This document shows positions 7,356 through 15,914 of a DNA stretch of 64,000 nt, in pieces (position 1 is the first letter of the stretch; every line of letters starts with the position of its first letter). The DNA lies in the NCBI RefSeq assembly GCF_026017845.1, contig NZ_CP100416.1:6529652-6593651 (forward strand), read 5' to 3'. The translations under genes were made by a program, and so were the position numbers. The DNA is from Amycolatopsis mediterranei. GTDB taxonomy: Bacteria > Actinomycetota > Actinomycetes > Mycobacteriales > Pseudonocardiaceae. A model generated the notes under the pieces. That model did not search any database and was not told the DNA's origin. It saw only the letters and a program-made list of their open reading frames with translations.

Positions 7356-10151
7356 CTAACCGGGCGTGGCTCCTCGCGAAAAGTCTCCGACCGGCCGCAC
7401 GCGGATCTTCCGTTCTTCCGTCAGCAAGGCGACATCGAGGCCGTCGCGCGAGACGATCCCGAGCTTCCCGTAGACCCGGTTCAGGTGCCACTCGACCGTG
7501 CGGGGGCTCAGGAAGAAATCGGCGCCGATCTGGGCGTTGGTGAGCCCGTCGCGGGCCAGCCGCGCGATCTGCTCCTCCTGCGACGTCAGCTCCGCGCGGG
7601 GCTCGGCCCGGTGCAGTCGTGGCCGGGCCCCCGCGGCGGCCAGCTCGGCACGAGTGCGTTCGGCGAACGCCTCCATGCCGATCCCGGCGAACATCTCTTC
7701 GGCCGCCCGCAACCGTTCGCGTGCCGCCGGGAGCCGGTCCCGGCCACGCAACCATGCTCCGTAGAGCAGGTGTGCCCGGGCCAGCTCGGTGTGGTTGCCG
7801 CTGTGCGCGAGCTGGTCGATCGCCATGGTGTAGGACGCTTCGGCGTCATCGCCTTCGAGAAGTGCCCGGCACCGTGCCTCGATGCCGAGCGCCAAGTGCG
7901 TCCCGGCCGGGCTCGTGGTCGCGACGAGGCCGTCCAGCGCGTCCCGCGCGAGGTCGAAGTCGCCCATGCCGGCGGCCGCCTCGACCAGCTCGCACCGCGC
8001 CCACATCGACAGCCAGGGCAGGATGCCGTGGCGGACGATCTCGCCGGCGGCCGCCGCGGCCTGCGCGTAGCGCCCGAGACCGTTGTTCAGCACCGCGGCC
8101 GCCCACTGGGCCGTCATCACGGCGATGCCCTGCCCCTGCCGGGTCCCGTCCCGGACGACTGTGTCGATCAACGGGCCGGCCTCGGCTTCCCGGCCCTGGA
8201 GCGCCCGGATGCGGAGCAGGGCGAACGGCGGCACCTCGTTGCCGGTCGACCTCGAGATGCTCTCCGCCTCGGCGACGAGCCGCTCGGCACCCGGCAGATC
8301 TCCCCGCCACGCGCGTTCCAGCGCCAGCGCCTGGAGGTGAATCGGCAGCTCCGCGAGTGCGCCCGCTTCGCGCACGAGCCGGGCCTGCCGTTCGTAGACC
8401 GCGATCGCGTCGTCATGCCACATGGCGGTCCGCACTCCGCCGACCTGCCAGCCCCACCGCACGACGTCTTCGGTCGCCAGGTGCATGACTTCCTCGGCCG
8501 CACGCCGCAGGACGGGCATCGCGTCCGCGTGTCCGTCGGTGATCAGCACGGCGTAGGCGTCGAGCACGAGATCGAGGGGATGCGGGTCCGGCGGCAGCGG
8601 CGGGAGGGCCCGGATCGCCTGGGAAAGCTCGACCAGAACGCCCGCCCCGCCGAGGTGGTGCGCGGTGACGGCGGCGCTCCACGCGGTCAGGTACGCCCGG
8701 CGCGCGAGGCCGAGATCGAACGGCTCCAACCGGCGTGCGGCCTCCAGCAGCAATGTCGCCCCTTCTCTGCCGTAGCGGGACACCGCGGCCGCGTGGCCGC
8801 GCAGGAGCACGGCCCGGGCCTGCTGGAAGCCGTCCAGCACTCCGCTTTGTGCCGTGGCCAGGAGCCGCTGCATCGCCTCGAACTCCCCGGCCTGGAAGCT
8901 CGCTTCGGCGGCGGCCAGCGCCCGTCCGGCCTGCCGGGCGGGGTCGGGGGTCAGGGCCGCCGCTCGCTCGAGGAAGGCCGCGGCGGCCGCGAGCCCGCCA
9001 CGGTCCCGCGCGCGTCCGGCGCAGCGGGTCAGGTCGGCCGCCACGGACTCGGCCGGTTCGGCGGCCGCGAGCGCGCGGTGCCACGCGCGGCTGTCGGCGG
9101 CCAGCTCGGGGTCGCTGGCCTCCGCCAGCGCGTCGTGGACGTGCCGGCGTTCGGCCGGGGACGCGGCCCCGTACACCGCCGAGCGCACGAGCGGGTGGCG
9201 GAAACGGACGTGGTCGTCGATCTCCAGCAGCCCGGCTTCGGTCGCGGGTGCCAGCGCACCCGGCTCGATCGACAGCCGGTCGGCCGCCCGCCACAGCAAC
9301 GCGGCGTCCCCGAGGGGCTCCGCCGCGGCCACCAGGACCAGGTGCCGGGTCGGCTTGGGCAACCGGTTCACCCGTTTCAGGTACCGCGCTTCCACCCGAC
9401 CGGTGAGGTGGCCCGTACCGGGCGGCGGGAACCCACCGGCCCGTTCCGACCGGCTCATCCCCCGGGAAAGCTCCAGCAGGCCCAGCGGATTCCCGCGGGT
9501 CTCGCCGACGATCCGGTCCCGGACCCGGTCGTCGAGCCGACCGGGCACCACCCGCGCGAGCAAGGCGCGCGCATCGGGCTCCTCCAGACCTTCGAGCGGC
9601 AGCTGCGGGAGGTCGTCGAGCACGTGGGTTGCCGACGGCTCGCGCAAGGCGAAGATCATCGCCGCGGCGTCCGCCCCGAGGCGGCGCGCGACGAAGCCCA
9701 GCGCCCCCAGGGACGGCGGGTCGAGCCACTGGACGTCGTCCACCAGGCACAGCACCGGACGGCTCGCGGCCGTCACGGCGAGCAGGGTGAGGACCGCGAC
9801 GGCGACCAGGAACCGGTCGGGTGCGTCACCCGCGGCGAGCCCGGAGGCGACCCGCAGCGCGTTCCGCTGCGGCGCCGGGATCTCGCCGAGCGCGCCGAGC
9901 AACGGCGCGACCAGGCGCTGGATCCCCGAATCCGGGAGCTCCATCTCCGCTTGGACGCCCGCGACGTCGACCACCCGCAGGCCCGCGGCCTGCCGGGCGG
10001 CGTACCGCAGCAGCGAGGTCTTCCCGATGCCCGCTTCCCCGCGGATCACCAGGACCGCGCTCCGGCCGTCACGAGCCTGAGCGAGCATCTCGTCGAGACG
10101 CCGGCACTCGCTCGTCCGGCCGAGAAACCCCACTCCGGGGGTAGGAGGCAT
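7356..10151 (-). CDS. LAL-type LuxR transcriptional regulator (931 aa)
   Basis: Paralogue of the downstream LAL gene with the same order: ATPase with Walker A GEAGIGKT near residue 38, Walker B-like CLVDDVQWLD near 135, helical repeats, and a LuxR DNA-binding domain (LTSQEEQIARLARDGLTNAQIGADFFLSPRTVEWHL) near the C-terminus. It carries about 25 extra residues after the HTH (KIRVRPVGDFSRGATPG at the end). The two share long stretches in the ATPase and HTH, consistent with tandem duplication. Starts 30 bp downstream of the SDR-like gene; all three are probably one minus-strand transcript. Confidence 0.93.
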   Translation of the reverse strand: MPPTPGVGFLGRTSECRRLDEMLAQARDGRSAVLVIRGEAGIGKTSLLRYAARQAAGLRVVDVAGVQAEMELPDSGIQRLVAPLLGALGEIPAPQRNALRVASGLAAGDAPDRFLVAVAVLTLLAVTAASRPVLCLVDDVQWLDPPSLGALGFVARRLGADAAAMIFALREPSATHVLDDLPQLPLEGLEEPDARALLARVVPGRLDDRVRDRIVGETRGNPLGLLELSRGMSRSERAGGFPPPGTGHLTGRVEARYLKRVNRLPKPTRHLVLVAAAEPLGDAALLWRAADRLSIEPGALAPATEAGLLEIDDHVRFRHPLVRSAVYGAASPAERRHVHDALAEASDPELAADSRAWHRALAAAEPAESVAADLTRCAGRARDRGGLAAAAAFLERAAALTPDPARQAGRALAAAEASFQAGEFEAMQRLLATAQSGVLDGFQQARAVLLRGHAAAVSRYGREGATLLLEAARRLEPFDLGLARRAYLTAWSAAVTAHHLGGAGVLVELSQAIRALPPLPPDPHPLDLVLDAYAVLITDGHADAMPVLRRAAEEVMHLATEDVVRWGWQVGGVRTAMWHDDAIAVYERQARLVREAGALAELPIHLQALALERAWRGDLPGAERLVAEAESISRSTGNEVPPFALLRIRALQGREAEAGPLIDTVVRDGTRQGQGIAVMTAQWAAAVLNNGLGRYAQAAAAAGEIVRHGILPWLSMWARCELVEAAAGMGDFDLARDALDGLVATTSPAGTHLALGIEARCRALLEGDDAEASYTMAIDQLAHSGNHTELARAHLLYGAWLRGRDRLPAARERLRAAEEMFAGIGMEAFAERTRAELAAAGARPRLHRAEPRAELTSQEEQIARLARDGLTNAQIGADFFLSPRTVEWHLNRVYGKLGIVSRDGLDVALLTEERKIRVRPVGDFSRGATPG

Positions 10152-10181
10152 CCTTTCACTCTAGGAACACCCCCCGGGGCT

Positions 10182-10667
10182 TCAACCGCCGTTCGGCTGT
10201 GCCCATCCATCGAGACGATCCAGCGCGCCGCGCGGCGCAGTCCGTTCCACCGTGATGCCGCGCTCTCGCAACTGCGCCGCGACGGCCGGCGTGATCGGCC
10301 CGGACGCCGCGGTGACGAGGATCGTGCTGCGAGGGCGAAGGTGCCGCACCGCGTGCCGGAGGAGCAGGGCGCCGCTGTCCGGTGTGGTGTGGACAACGAC
10401 GTCGACCCCGCCGAACTCCGCCACCGACTCGGTGAACAACCGCTGCACGTCGAGGTCGTCGGCCAGGTCGGCACGCACGCCGATCGCGGTCCCGCCCTCG
10501 GCGATGATCTCCGCGAGCGTCGCCTCCACCCGCGTCTGGTGGTCGAGGTAGACGAGGACGACCGGCCACGCCCGGCGGGCCAGCCCGCGGGCGACGTCCC
10601 GGCCGGCCGGCAAGGAGCCGCCGGTGACGATGGCCACGACCCGGTCGGCGTGCGGGGAGAAACCCAT
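10182..10667 (-). CDS. Short SDR-like Rossmann protein
   Basis: A 161-residue protein with the N-terminal part of a short-chain dehydrogenase: VVAIVTGGSLPAGRDVARGLA (nucleotide-binding turn), ADLADDLDVQRLF (acidic second motif) and VDVVVHTTP. The catalytic YxxxK segment is absent and the chain is about 90 residues shorter than a usual SDR, ending in a tail (RLDGWAQPNGG) unlike the family. It may bind a dinucleotide without catalysis, or be a shortened gene. ATG 10667 is used; several upstream in-frame codons extend into non-coding DNA. Likely first gene of the LAL operon. Confidence 0.7.
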   Translation of the reverse strand: MGFSPHADRVVAIVTGGSLPAGRDVARGLARRAWPVVLVYLDHQTRVEATLAEIIAEGGTAIGVRADLADDLDVQRLFTESVAEFGGVDVVVHTTPDSGALLLRHAVRHLRPRSTILVTAASGPITPAVAAQLRERGITVERTAPRGALDRLDGWAQPNGG

Positions 10668-10776
10668 GGCGGTGCCTTTCTGCTTCCGCTGCTCGCCGCT
10701 CCACCGTCGCGCACACCGGCCGTGGACTGCGCCCGCGCCGACCCCAGTGCGACACGAGTGGATTTCCCCGGTCGCC

Positions 10777-10810
10777 AGGGACCACCCCGGTGTGCTCACG
10801 GGCGCAACGC
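10777..10810. promoter_or_regulatory. Putative shared promoter element (copy of 2195-2232)
   Basis: The 196-bp gap 10668-10863 between divergent units carries CCAGGGACC followed by CC-GG-TGT-TCAC-GGC-AACG in the same order and spacing as at 2195-2232, with only small substitutions and indels. It lies about 110 bp from the minus-strand start at 10667 and 55-85 bp before the plus-strand SDR remnant. A common regulatory protein site is inferred. Confidence 0.4.
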
Positions 10811-10863
10811 GGCAGTGGGGTGCGCGAGCCTTGCCCCGTTGCGCATCCACGGGCAGGACAGCG

Positions 10864-11010
10864 ATGAACGTCAACGACAAGGTCGCCGTGGTGACCGGCG
10901 GCGCGAGCGGCATCGGGCTCGCGCTGTGCACCCGGTTCGCGAAGGAAGGTGCCCGCGTCGATGCGCGCCGGCCGCGCCGCGGAGTTCGCCGCCGGCAAGC
11001 ACGAGTGAAA
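10864..11010 (+). pseudogene. SDR gene with a large internal deletion
   Basis: The start encodes a typical SDR N-terminus (MNVNDKVAVVTGGASGIGLALCTRFAKEGARV, quoted in parts: NVNDKVAVVTGG, ASGIGLALCTRF) and then jumps to what looks like the C-terminal tail of such a protein (RAAEFAAGKHE then TGA) in another frame. About 200 codons including the active site are missing. In-frame reading instead runs through to 11022, overlapping the next gene start. It stands at the head of the peroxidase operon, so it may now serve only as leader sequence. Confidence 0.7.
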
Positions 11011-11018
11011 GGACGGCC

Positions 11019-11609
11019 ATGAGCGGTGTCGAGGAGAAGATCGAACTGCTGCGCAAGCTGTTCGCCGACGCGCCCGAGGTGGGCCGGACGGCACTGGAGA
11101 ACGTTCTCGCCAGGCTGACCTCGGATGCGTCTCGTGAGCCGCCGCCACCGGTGCGGAGCGCGGGCCGGGCCGGGAGCCGGCTCGGCAAGGTGTCCGAGCT
11201 GACGATCATCGTCCCCTTCGCGCCCGGCGGAGCGGAGCGGCTGCGCGCGTTCCTGCGGCTGTTCGGCGGGAACCTGGCCGGCGCGGACGGCGTCGGCACG
11301 GTCCACGACATGCGTTTCGTGTTCCTGGACGACGACACCAGGATGCTGTTCGCCACCGCCTACGACGGCGACTGGGACGCCTACATCGACGACTTCGCCA
11401 CGAAGATCCCCGACTTCCTCGACATCATCGACTCCGCGTGGGAGGGCTGGCCCGGGATCCGCAGTCCGCAGGCGAAGGACTACCTCGCCCGGCACCAGGT
11501 CACGGCGGAGGGCTGGTACGTCGCCAACGACCTGACCGTGGCGGAGACGCGGCGGCTGAGGCGGCTCGGCGCGGCCGTCGACGAATTCCTCGACAAGATC
11601 GGCGAGTAA
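11019..11609 (+). CDS. DyP-operon small protein A (196 aa)
   Basis: Not assigned to a named family. It begins with a helical segment (VEEKIELLRKLFADAPEVG), then a region LGKVSELTIIVPFAPGGAERLRAFLRLF, then GTVHDMRFVFLDDDTRMLFATAYDGDWDAYIDDF. The strand-helix-strand pattern and the FDGDWDAYIDDF-like motif recall ferredoxin-like half-barrels such as those of DyP peroxidases, so a dimeric alpha/beta-barrel is inferred. The next gene is a close paralogue. ATG 11019 follows GAAAGGAC. First intact gene of an operon with a DyP peroxidase and a catalase-family protein. Confidence 0.75.
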   Translation: MSGVEEKIELLRKLFADAPEVGRTALENVLARLTSDASREPPPPVRSAGRAGSRLGKVSELTIIVPFAPGGAERLRAFLRLFGGNLAGADGVGTVHDMRFVFLDDDTRMLFATAYDGDWDAYIDDFATKIPDFLDIIDSAWEGWPGIRSPQAKDYLARHQVTAEGWYVANDLTVAETRRLRRLGAAVDEFLDKIGE

Positions 11610-11627
11610 CCGGAAGGGGCACGAGAA

Positions 11628-12254
11628 ATGGCAACCCACGTGAAGGCACGCGCCGGCCAGGAGCCGAGCGTCGAGGAGCAACTCCGGCATCTGCGCGACC
11701 TGTTCGCCGAGGCGCCGGAGGTGGGCAAAAAGGCCTTCGAGAACGTCGTCAAGGAGATCGCCGACCAGGCGACGCACGAGCGGCCGCAGCCGGTGGTGAG
11801 CGCCGGCCGCGTCGGGATCCGGCTGGGCACGGTCTCCGAGTTGACGATGCTCGTCCCGCTCGCCCCGGGCGGAGCCGAACGGCTGCGGGCGTTCCTGAAG
11901 CTGCTGAACGGCAACCTCGACGGCGCGACCAAGGTCGGCACGGTGCACGACATGCGGTTCGTGTTCGTGGAGAACGACACGAAGCTGATCTTCGCCACCG
12001 CGTTCGACGGCGACTGGGACGCCTACATCGACGACTTCATCGCGAAGATCCCCGACTACCTGGACATCCTCTCCTCGTCCTTCGAGGGGTGGCCGGGAAT
12101 CCACAGCCCGGACGCGAAGGACTACTTCCTGCGCTACCAGATCGCCGCGGAAGGCTGGTACGTCGCCCACCCGGACCTGACGGTGGCGGACACGACCCGG
12201 CTGAAGCGAGTCGGCGCGGCCGTCGACGAGTTCCTCGACCAGGTCGGCGGCTAG
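11628..12254 (+). CDS. DyP-operon small protein B (208 aa), paralogue of A
   Basis: Tandem paralogue of the preceding gene: VSELTMLVPLAPGGAERLRAF, GTVHDMRFVFVENDTKLIFATAFDGDWDAYIDDF and SPDAKDYFLRYQIAAEGWYVA align without gaps to protein A. The N-terminus is about ten residues longer. Presumably the two form a hetero- or homodimer, and may act on or with the peroxidase encoded next (8-bp gap), but no catalytic residues are recognisable. Starts ATG 11628, 18 bp after the previous stop, with GGAAGGGGC upstream. Confidence 0.78.
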   Translation: MATHVKARAGQEPSVEEQLRHLRDLFAEAPEVGKKAFENVVKEIADQATHERPQPVVSAGRVGIRLGTVSELTMLVPLAPGGAERLRAFLKLLNGNLDGATKVGTVHDMRFVFVENDTKLIFATAFDGDWDAYIDDFIAKIPDYLDILSSSFEGWPGIHSPDAKDYFLRYQIAAEGWYVAHPDLTVADTTRLKRVGAAVDEFLDQVGG

Positions 12255-12262
12255 GTACCGCG

Positions 12263-13618
12263 ATGACCGCAACCGATCGCGTTCCCCGCGGACGTGTCAC
12301 CGTCGAACTCGACGACATCCAGGCGACGGTGCTGCGCTATCGGCCGGAGCCCTACTACGGAACGCACGTCATGCTCCACGTCGAGAACGCGCGGACCGGC
12401 CGGGAGTTCCTGCGCGATCTGGCTCCGCACGTCGACTCCGCCGCCGACTGGTGGCAGGCCCGCGAACCCTGGATGGCGGTCGCCCTCACCTACACCGGGC
12501 TCGCCGCACTCGGCGTGCCGGAGGAGTCGTTGCGGAGCTTCCCGGACGCGTTCCGGGCGGGGATGGCCGCGCGCGCCCCCGAGCTCCGCGACTCCGGCGT
12601 CAACGACCCCGATCACTGGGAACCGGAGTTCGGGAGCGGGGCCATCCACCTCGCCGTCAGCGTCTTCAGCGATGCGGAGGAGAAGTGGCGCCGGACGATG
12701 GACACGGCGCGGCGGCACTACGAGGGGCGCCCGGGCCTGAAGGTGGTGGTGACCCAGGACTTCGGCGCCCAGCCGGGCGACCTGAACCCGCTCGGCTACC
12801 GGGACTCCATCGGTCAGCCCGCCATCGAGGGCAGCGGTGTCGAGCCACTGCCCGGCCAGGCGCCGGCGATCAAGTCCGGCGAGTTCATCCTGGGCTACCC
12901 CGGGGAAGCGGGCGTGCCGCTGCCCGCTCCCGTCCCCGACGTCCTCGGCCGCAACGGTACCTACGTCGGCCTGCGCAAGTACCAGTCCCGCGTCGGGGCG
13001 TTCAACCGCTTCCTGCGCGCGCATGCCGAGACCGAGGACGAGCGGGAGCTGCTCGCGGCGAAGCTGGTCGGTCGGTGGCGCAGCGGTGCGCCGTTGACGC
13101 TGGCGCCGGACAAGGACGACCCGGAGCTCGGCGCGGACCCGGTGCGGAACAACGACTTCACCTACGCCACCGACCCGGAAGGCCGGCAAGTGCCGCTCGG
13201 TTCGCACATGCGGCGGATGAATCCGCGTGACACCGAGATGGCCGTGCTGGCCGACGTGAACATCCACCGCATCATCCGCCGCAGCACCGCCTTCGGCGCG
13301 CCGTACGACCCGGACGCGCTCTCGCCGGCCGACGACGAGACGCCCCGCGGCCTTTACTTCATCTTCTTGAGCGCGAAGGCGATGGCGACGATGGAGTTCC
13401 TGCAGCAGGAGTGGATCAACAACGGCAACTTCATGAGCCTCGGCGAGGAACGCGACCCGAACGTCGGGCTGCAGAAGGCCGCGGCGACCTTCACCATCCC
13501 GCGGGCGCCGGTGCGGCGCCGGATCCACGAAATCGAGACCTTCAACGTCCTGCGCGGTGGCGAGTACTTCTTCCTGCCGTCCCTTTCGGCGCTGAGGTGG
13601 CTCGGAGAGGAGCACTGA
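12263..13618 (+). CDS. DyP-type peroxidase family protein
   Basis: A 451-residue dye-decolorizing peroxidase-like heme protein (two ferredoxin-like domains). The proximal heme His is His335 in DVNIHRIIRR. The distal signature, usually GxxDG, reads GYRDSIGQP at 178-186: Asp181 is kept but the following Gly is Ser. The final domain has the family ending (NVLRGGEYFFLPSL). No Tat or Sec signal is seen, so it is probably cytoplasmic. ATG 12263 lies 8 bp after the previous stop. The next gene overlaps by one base (TGATG), implying coupled translation with the catalase-family protein. Confidence 0.88.
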   Translation: MTATDRVPRGRVTVELDDIQATVLRYRPEPYYGTHVMLHVENARTGREFLRDLAPHVDSAADWWQAREPWMAVALTYTGLAALGVPEESLRSFPDAFRAGMAARAPELRDSGVNDPDHWEPEFGSGAIHLAVSVFSDAEEKWRRTMDTARRHYEGRPGLKVVVTQDFGAQPGDLNPLGYRDSIGQPAIEGSGVEPLPGQAPAIKSGEFILGYPGEAGVPLPAPVPDVLGRNGTYVGLRKYQSRVGAFNRFLRAHAETEDERELLAAKLVGRWRSGAPLTLAPDKDDPELGADPVRNNDFTYATDPEGRQVPLGSHMRRMNPRDTEMAVLADVNIHRIIRRSTAFGAPYDPDALSPADDETPRGLYFIFLSAKAMATMEFLQQEWINNGNFMSLGEERDPNVGLQKAAATFTIPRAPVRRRIHEIETFNVLRGGEYFFLPSLSALRWLGEEH

Positions 13619-14748
13619 TGTCCGGCTTCGTCCGCTACTCGCCGGAGACCGAGACGTTCGACCCGGAGCTCCCCGACCACCTGAAGCGGATCATCGCGTT
13701 CTGGGAGAACAAGGTCCGTGAGTCGCCGCAGCAGGAAGGCACCGGCCGGGCGGTACGCGGCGCCCACGCGAAGACGATCGGCATCGTGCGGGCGGAGGTC
13801 GAGATCTCCGGCAACGCGCCGCAGCCCTACGCCCAAGGCATCTACACGCAGGCCGGCCGCCACGACGCGCTGATCCGGTTCTCCAGCGCCTCCAACCACC
13901 TGGGGCCGGACGCGCTCCTCGGCCCGGTGCTGGGTTTCGCGATCAAGCTGTTCGACGTCCCCGGCACCAAGCTCGTCGACGAGGAACCGGACTCGACGAC
14001 GTTCGACCTGGTGCTGAAGAACAATCCGGCGTTCATCGCGAACACGGCGGCGCACTACCTGTTCATCCAGGACATCGGCGACCGGGTCGGCGACTACCTG
14101 GCGCACGGCAAGGAGGGCTTCCGCGAACTGCTGACGGACTTCCTCACCGGCAACGGCACGCTCGAACAGAAGGACTGGGCGTGGGAGGAGCTGTTCGCGT
14201 TCGTCAAGGCGGCGACGCAGACCCCGGTGCGCAACCCCCTGCTCAGCACCTATTGGACGATGGCGGCGGTCCGCCACGGCGACTACGTCGCGAAGGTCCG
14301 CGTCGCGGCGGCCGCCGAGAACGCGGGTCACGCGCGCCACCGCGAACTGGACCTGACCAGCGGTCCGGACGTGTTCGGCCCGGTGCTGGCGGAAGAACTG
14401 CGGGAACACGCGTTCGCCTTCGACCTCCAGGTCCAGCTGTGCACGGACCTCGCGGCGATGCCGGTGAACGACGTGACGGTGGAGTGGCCGGAGAAGCTGT
14501 CCCCGTTCGTCACGGTCGGCCGGGTGCGTCTTCCCCGCCAGGACATCGCGGGAAACGCGGAGCAGGGCGACGCGCTGGCGTTCAACCAGTGGCGCGTCAC
14601 GGCCGCCCACCGGCCGCTGGGCGAGATCATGGACGTCCGGCGGGTCTACACCGCATCGGCGAACGTCCGCCGGGCGCTCAACCACCAGCCGCAGCGCGAA
14701 CCGACCAGCGTGGACGAGGTGCTGTCCGGGCCCTCATCACGCCCCTGA
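13618..14748 (+). CDS. Catalase-family (SrpA-like) heme protein
   Basis: A 376-residue member of the catalase superfamily, smaller than a monofunctional catalase (about 480-500). The distal His is His50 in RGAHAKTIGI, FAIKLFDVPG matches the catalase NxPVFFxxD region, and RRVYTASANVRR near 341-352 carries the probable proximal heme Tyr344. Such minimal catalase-like proteins are often peroxidases or lipid-hydroperoxide enzymes; activity here is unknown. Coupled to the DyP gene by a one-base overlap. End of the operon; the next gene is convergent. Confidence 0.85.
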   Translation: MSGFVRYSPETETFDPELPDHLKRIIAFWENKVRESPQQEGTGRAVRGAHAKTIGIVRAEVEISGNAPQPYAQGIYTQAGRHDALIRFSSASNHLGPDALLGPVLGFAIKLFDVPGTKLVDEEPDSTTFDLVLKNNPAFIANTAAHYLFIQDIGDRVGDYLAHGKEGFRELLTDFLTGNGTLEQKDWAWEELFAFVKAATQTPVRNPLLSTYWTMAAVRHGDYVAKVRVAAAAENAGHARHRELDLTSGPDVFGPVLAEELREHAFAFDLQVQLCTDLAAMPVNDVTVEWPEKLSPFVTVGRVRLPRQDIAGNAEQGDALAFNQWRVTAAHRPLGEIMDVRRVYTASANVRRALNHQPQREPTSVDEVLSGPSSRP

Positions 14749-14796
14749 AGAGGGTCCGAACCACAGCACCGAACGACCGGCCACGCTTGCCTGCTC

Positions 14797-15519
14797 TCAG
14801 AAAACGAACTGCTGCCCGCCGTCGATGTCGTACGTCCCGCCGGTCAGCGCCGTGTTGGTCATCAAGTGGACGGCCAGCGCGGCGACATCGGCCGGACCGA
14901 CCACCCGGCCGATCGGCAGCTTGGCCCGCAGTTCGGCCCGGCGGTCCTCGAGCTTGTCGCCCAGCAACGTCGCCGACAGCGGCGTGTCGACGAACCCGGC
15001 GGCGATCAGGTTGACCCGCACCGGCGCGAGCTCGAGGGCCAGGGCCGCGGTGAACGGCGGCAGCGCGGCGGTCGCGGCCGAGACGATGCCCAAGCCGTGC
15101 CCGACGCGCCGGCCGCCCGTGCCGCCCATGAGCAGGATCGTCCCGCCCGGCCGCATCTTCGGGGCGGCGTGGCGGGCGACCTCGAGCGAGACCACGATGT
15201 GGTCGCTGACCGCCGTCCGCACGTCCTCGGCGCTCATCTCCAGCAGCGGCCCGTAGTGCGGGCCGCCCGCGGTGATCAACACGTGGTCGATCGCGCCGGG
15301 CAGGGTGCCGAAGAAGCCCGCCACCGCGGCCGCGTCCGAGGCGTCGAACGCGGCCGTGCTGCGGGCGCCGAGCGTTTCCGCGGCGCGGTCGAGCTTGGCG
15401 GGGTCGCGGCCGGTGAGGACGACCTCGGCCCCCTCGGCCCGCGCCAGCCGCGCGGTCTCGAACCCGATGCCGGCGCTGCCACCGATCAGCACCACCGTCT
15501 GCCCGTCCAGATCCTTCAT
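14797..15519 (-). CDS. SDR-family oxidoreductase without YxxxK
   Basis: A 240-residue short-chain dehydrogenase-like protein. Nucleotide-binding GGSAGIGFETARL (residues about 14-26), NAG-like ITAGGP, and a C-terminal ELAPVRVNLIAAGFVDTP and GGTYDIDGG are all family features. At the catalytic position the sequence reads GIVSAATAALPPF, so both Tyr and Lys are missing. A known subgroup (PRK07041-like) lacks them in the same way, so this is probably a real gene rather than a decayed one. ATG 15519 is chosen for its upstream GAGAGGCCGAA; longer starts read into non-coding DNA. Convergent with the catalase-family gene. Confidence 0.82.
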   Translation of the reverse strand: MKDLDGQTVVLIGGSAGIGFETARLARAEGAEVVLTGRDPAKLDRAAETLGARSTAAFDASDAAAVAGFFGTLPGAIDHVLITAGGPHYGPLLEMSAEDVRTAVSDHIVVSLEVARHAAPKMRPGGTILLMGGTGGRRVGHGLGIVSAATAALPPFTAALALELAPVRVNLIAAGFVDTPLSATLLGDKLEDRRAELRAKLPIGRVVGPADVAALAVHLMTNTALTGGTYDIDGGQQFVF

Positions 15520-15797
15520 TTCGGCCTCTCCGTTCCCGCGCGCCCGGCGAACCGAGCACGGCGGGCCGTGCCGGGCCACCTCGAGCTTGACGCCGGGTGT
15601 CTTCGGCCCCACCCGGATCGCCCATCACGGCCACCCTGTCCGCCGCGAGACCACCGTAGCGCTCGGCGGTGGCCGGTGGCGTCGCCCGATCGCCGGGTCT
15701 TCACACCTCGGCCACACCGGCGGTCACCACCTTCCCACGACCCAGCACCGGATCACGGTGTGCTGCGACCGGCGCCGGCAGGTCGTCCGGCCGCCAT

Positions 15798-15824
15798 GGC
15801 CGCAGCCGCAAGGCGGCTGCGGCC
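15798..15824 (-). terminator. Hairpin in the 15520-15914 gap
   Basis: A perfect 12-bp stem (GGCCGCAGCCGC / GCGGCTGCGGCC) with an AAG loop lies 91 bp beyond the MFS stop. It is the likely terminator of the MFS gene. The remaining 300 bp of this gap up to the SDR start show no gene or clear motif. Confidence 0.6.
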
Positions 15825-15914
15825 TCGGTCGGCGCGACGGTGCGGCCAGGCCCGGATGGCCCAGCCCCACTGCGTGGCCCGGCTGGTCACCGCGATAGCA
15901 CCGGGCACGGCCGA

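Noticed and set aside
6102..11609. 1835-codon open frame on the plus strand opposite the LAL genes
   Set aside because: It is the antisense of two well-supported LAL genes; high G+C leaves the opposite frame open. Only its last ~196 codons (11019 on) are a real gene.
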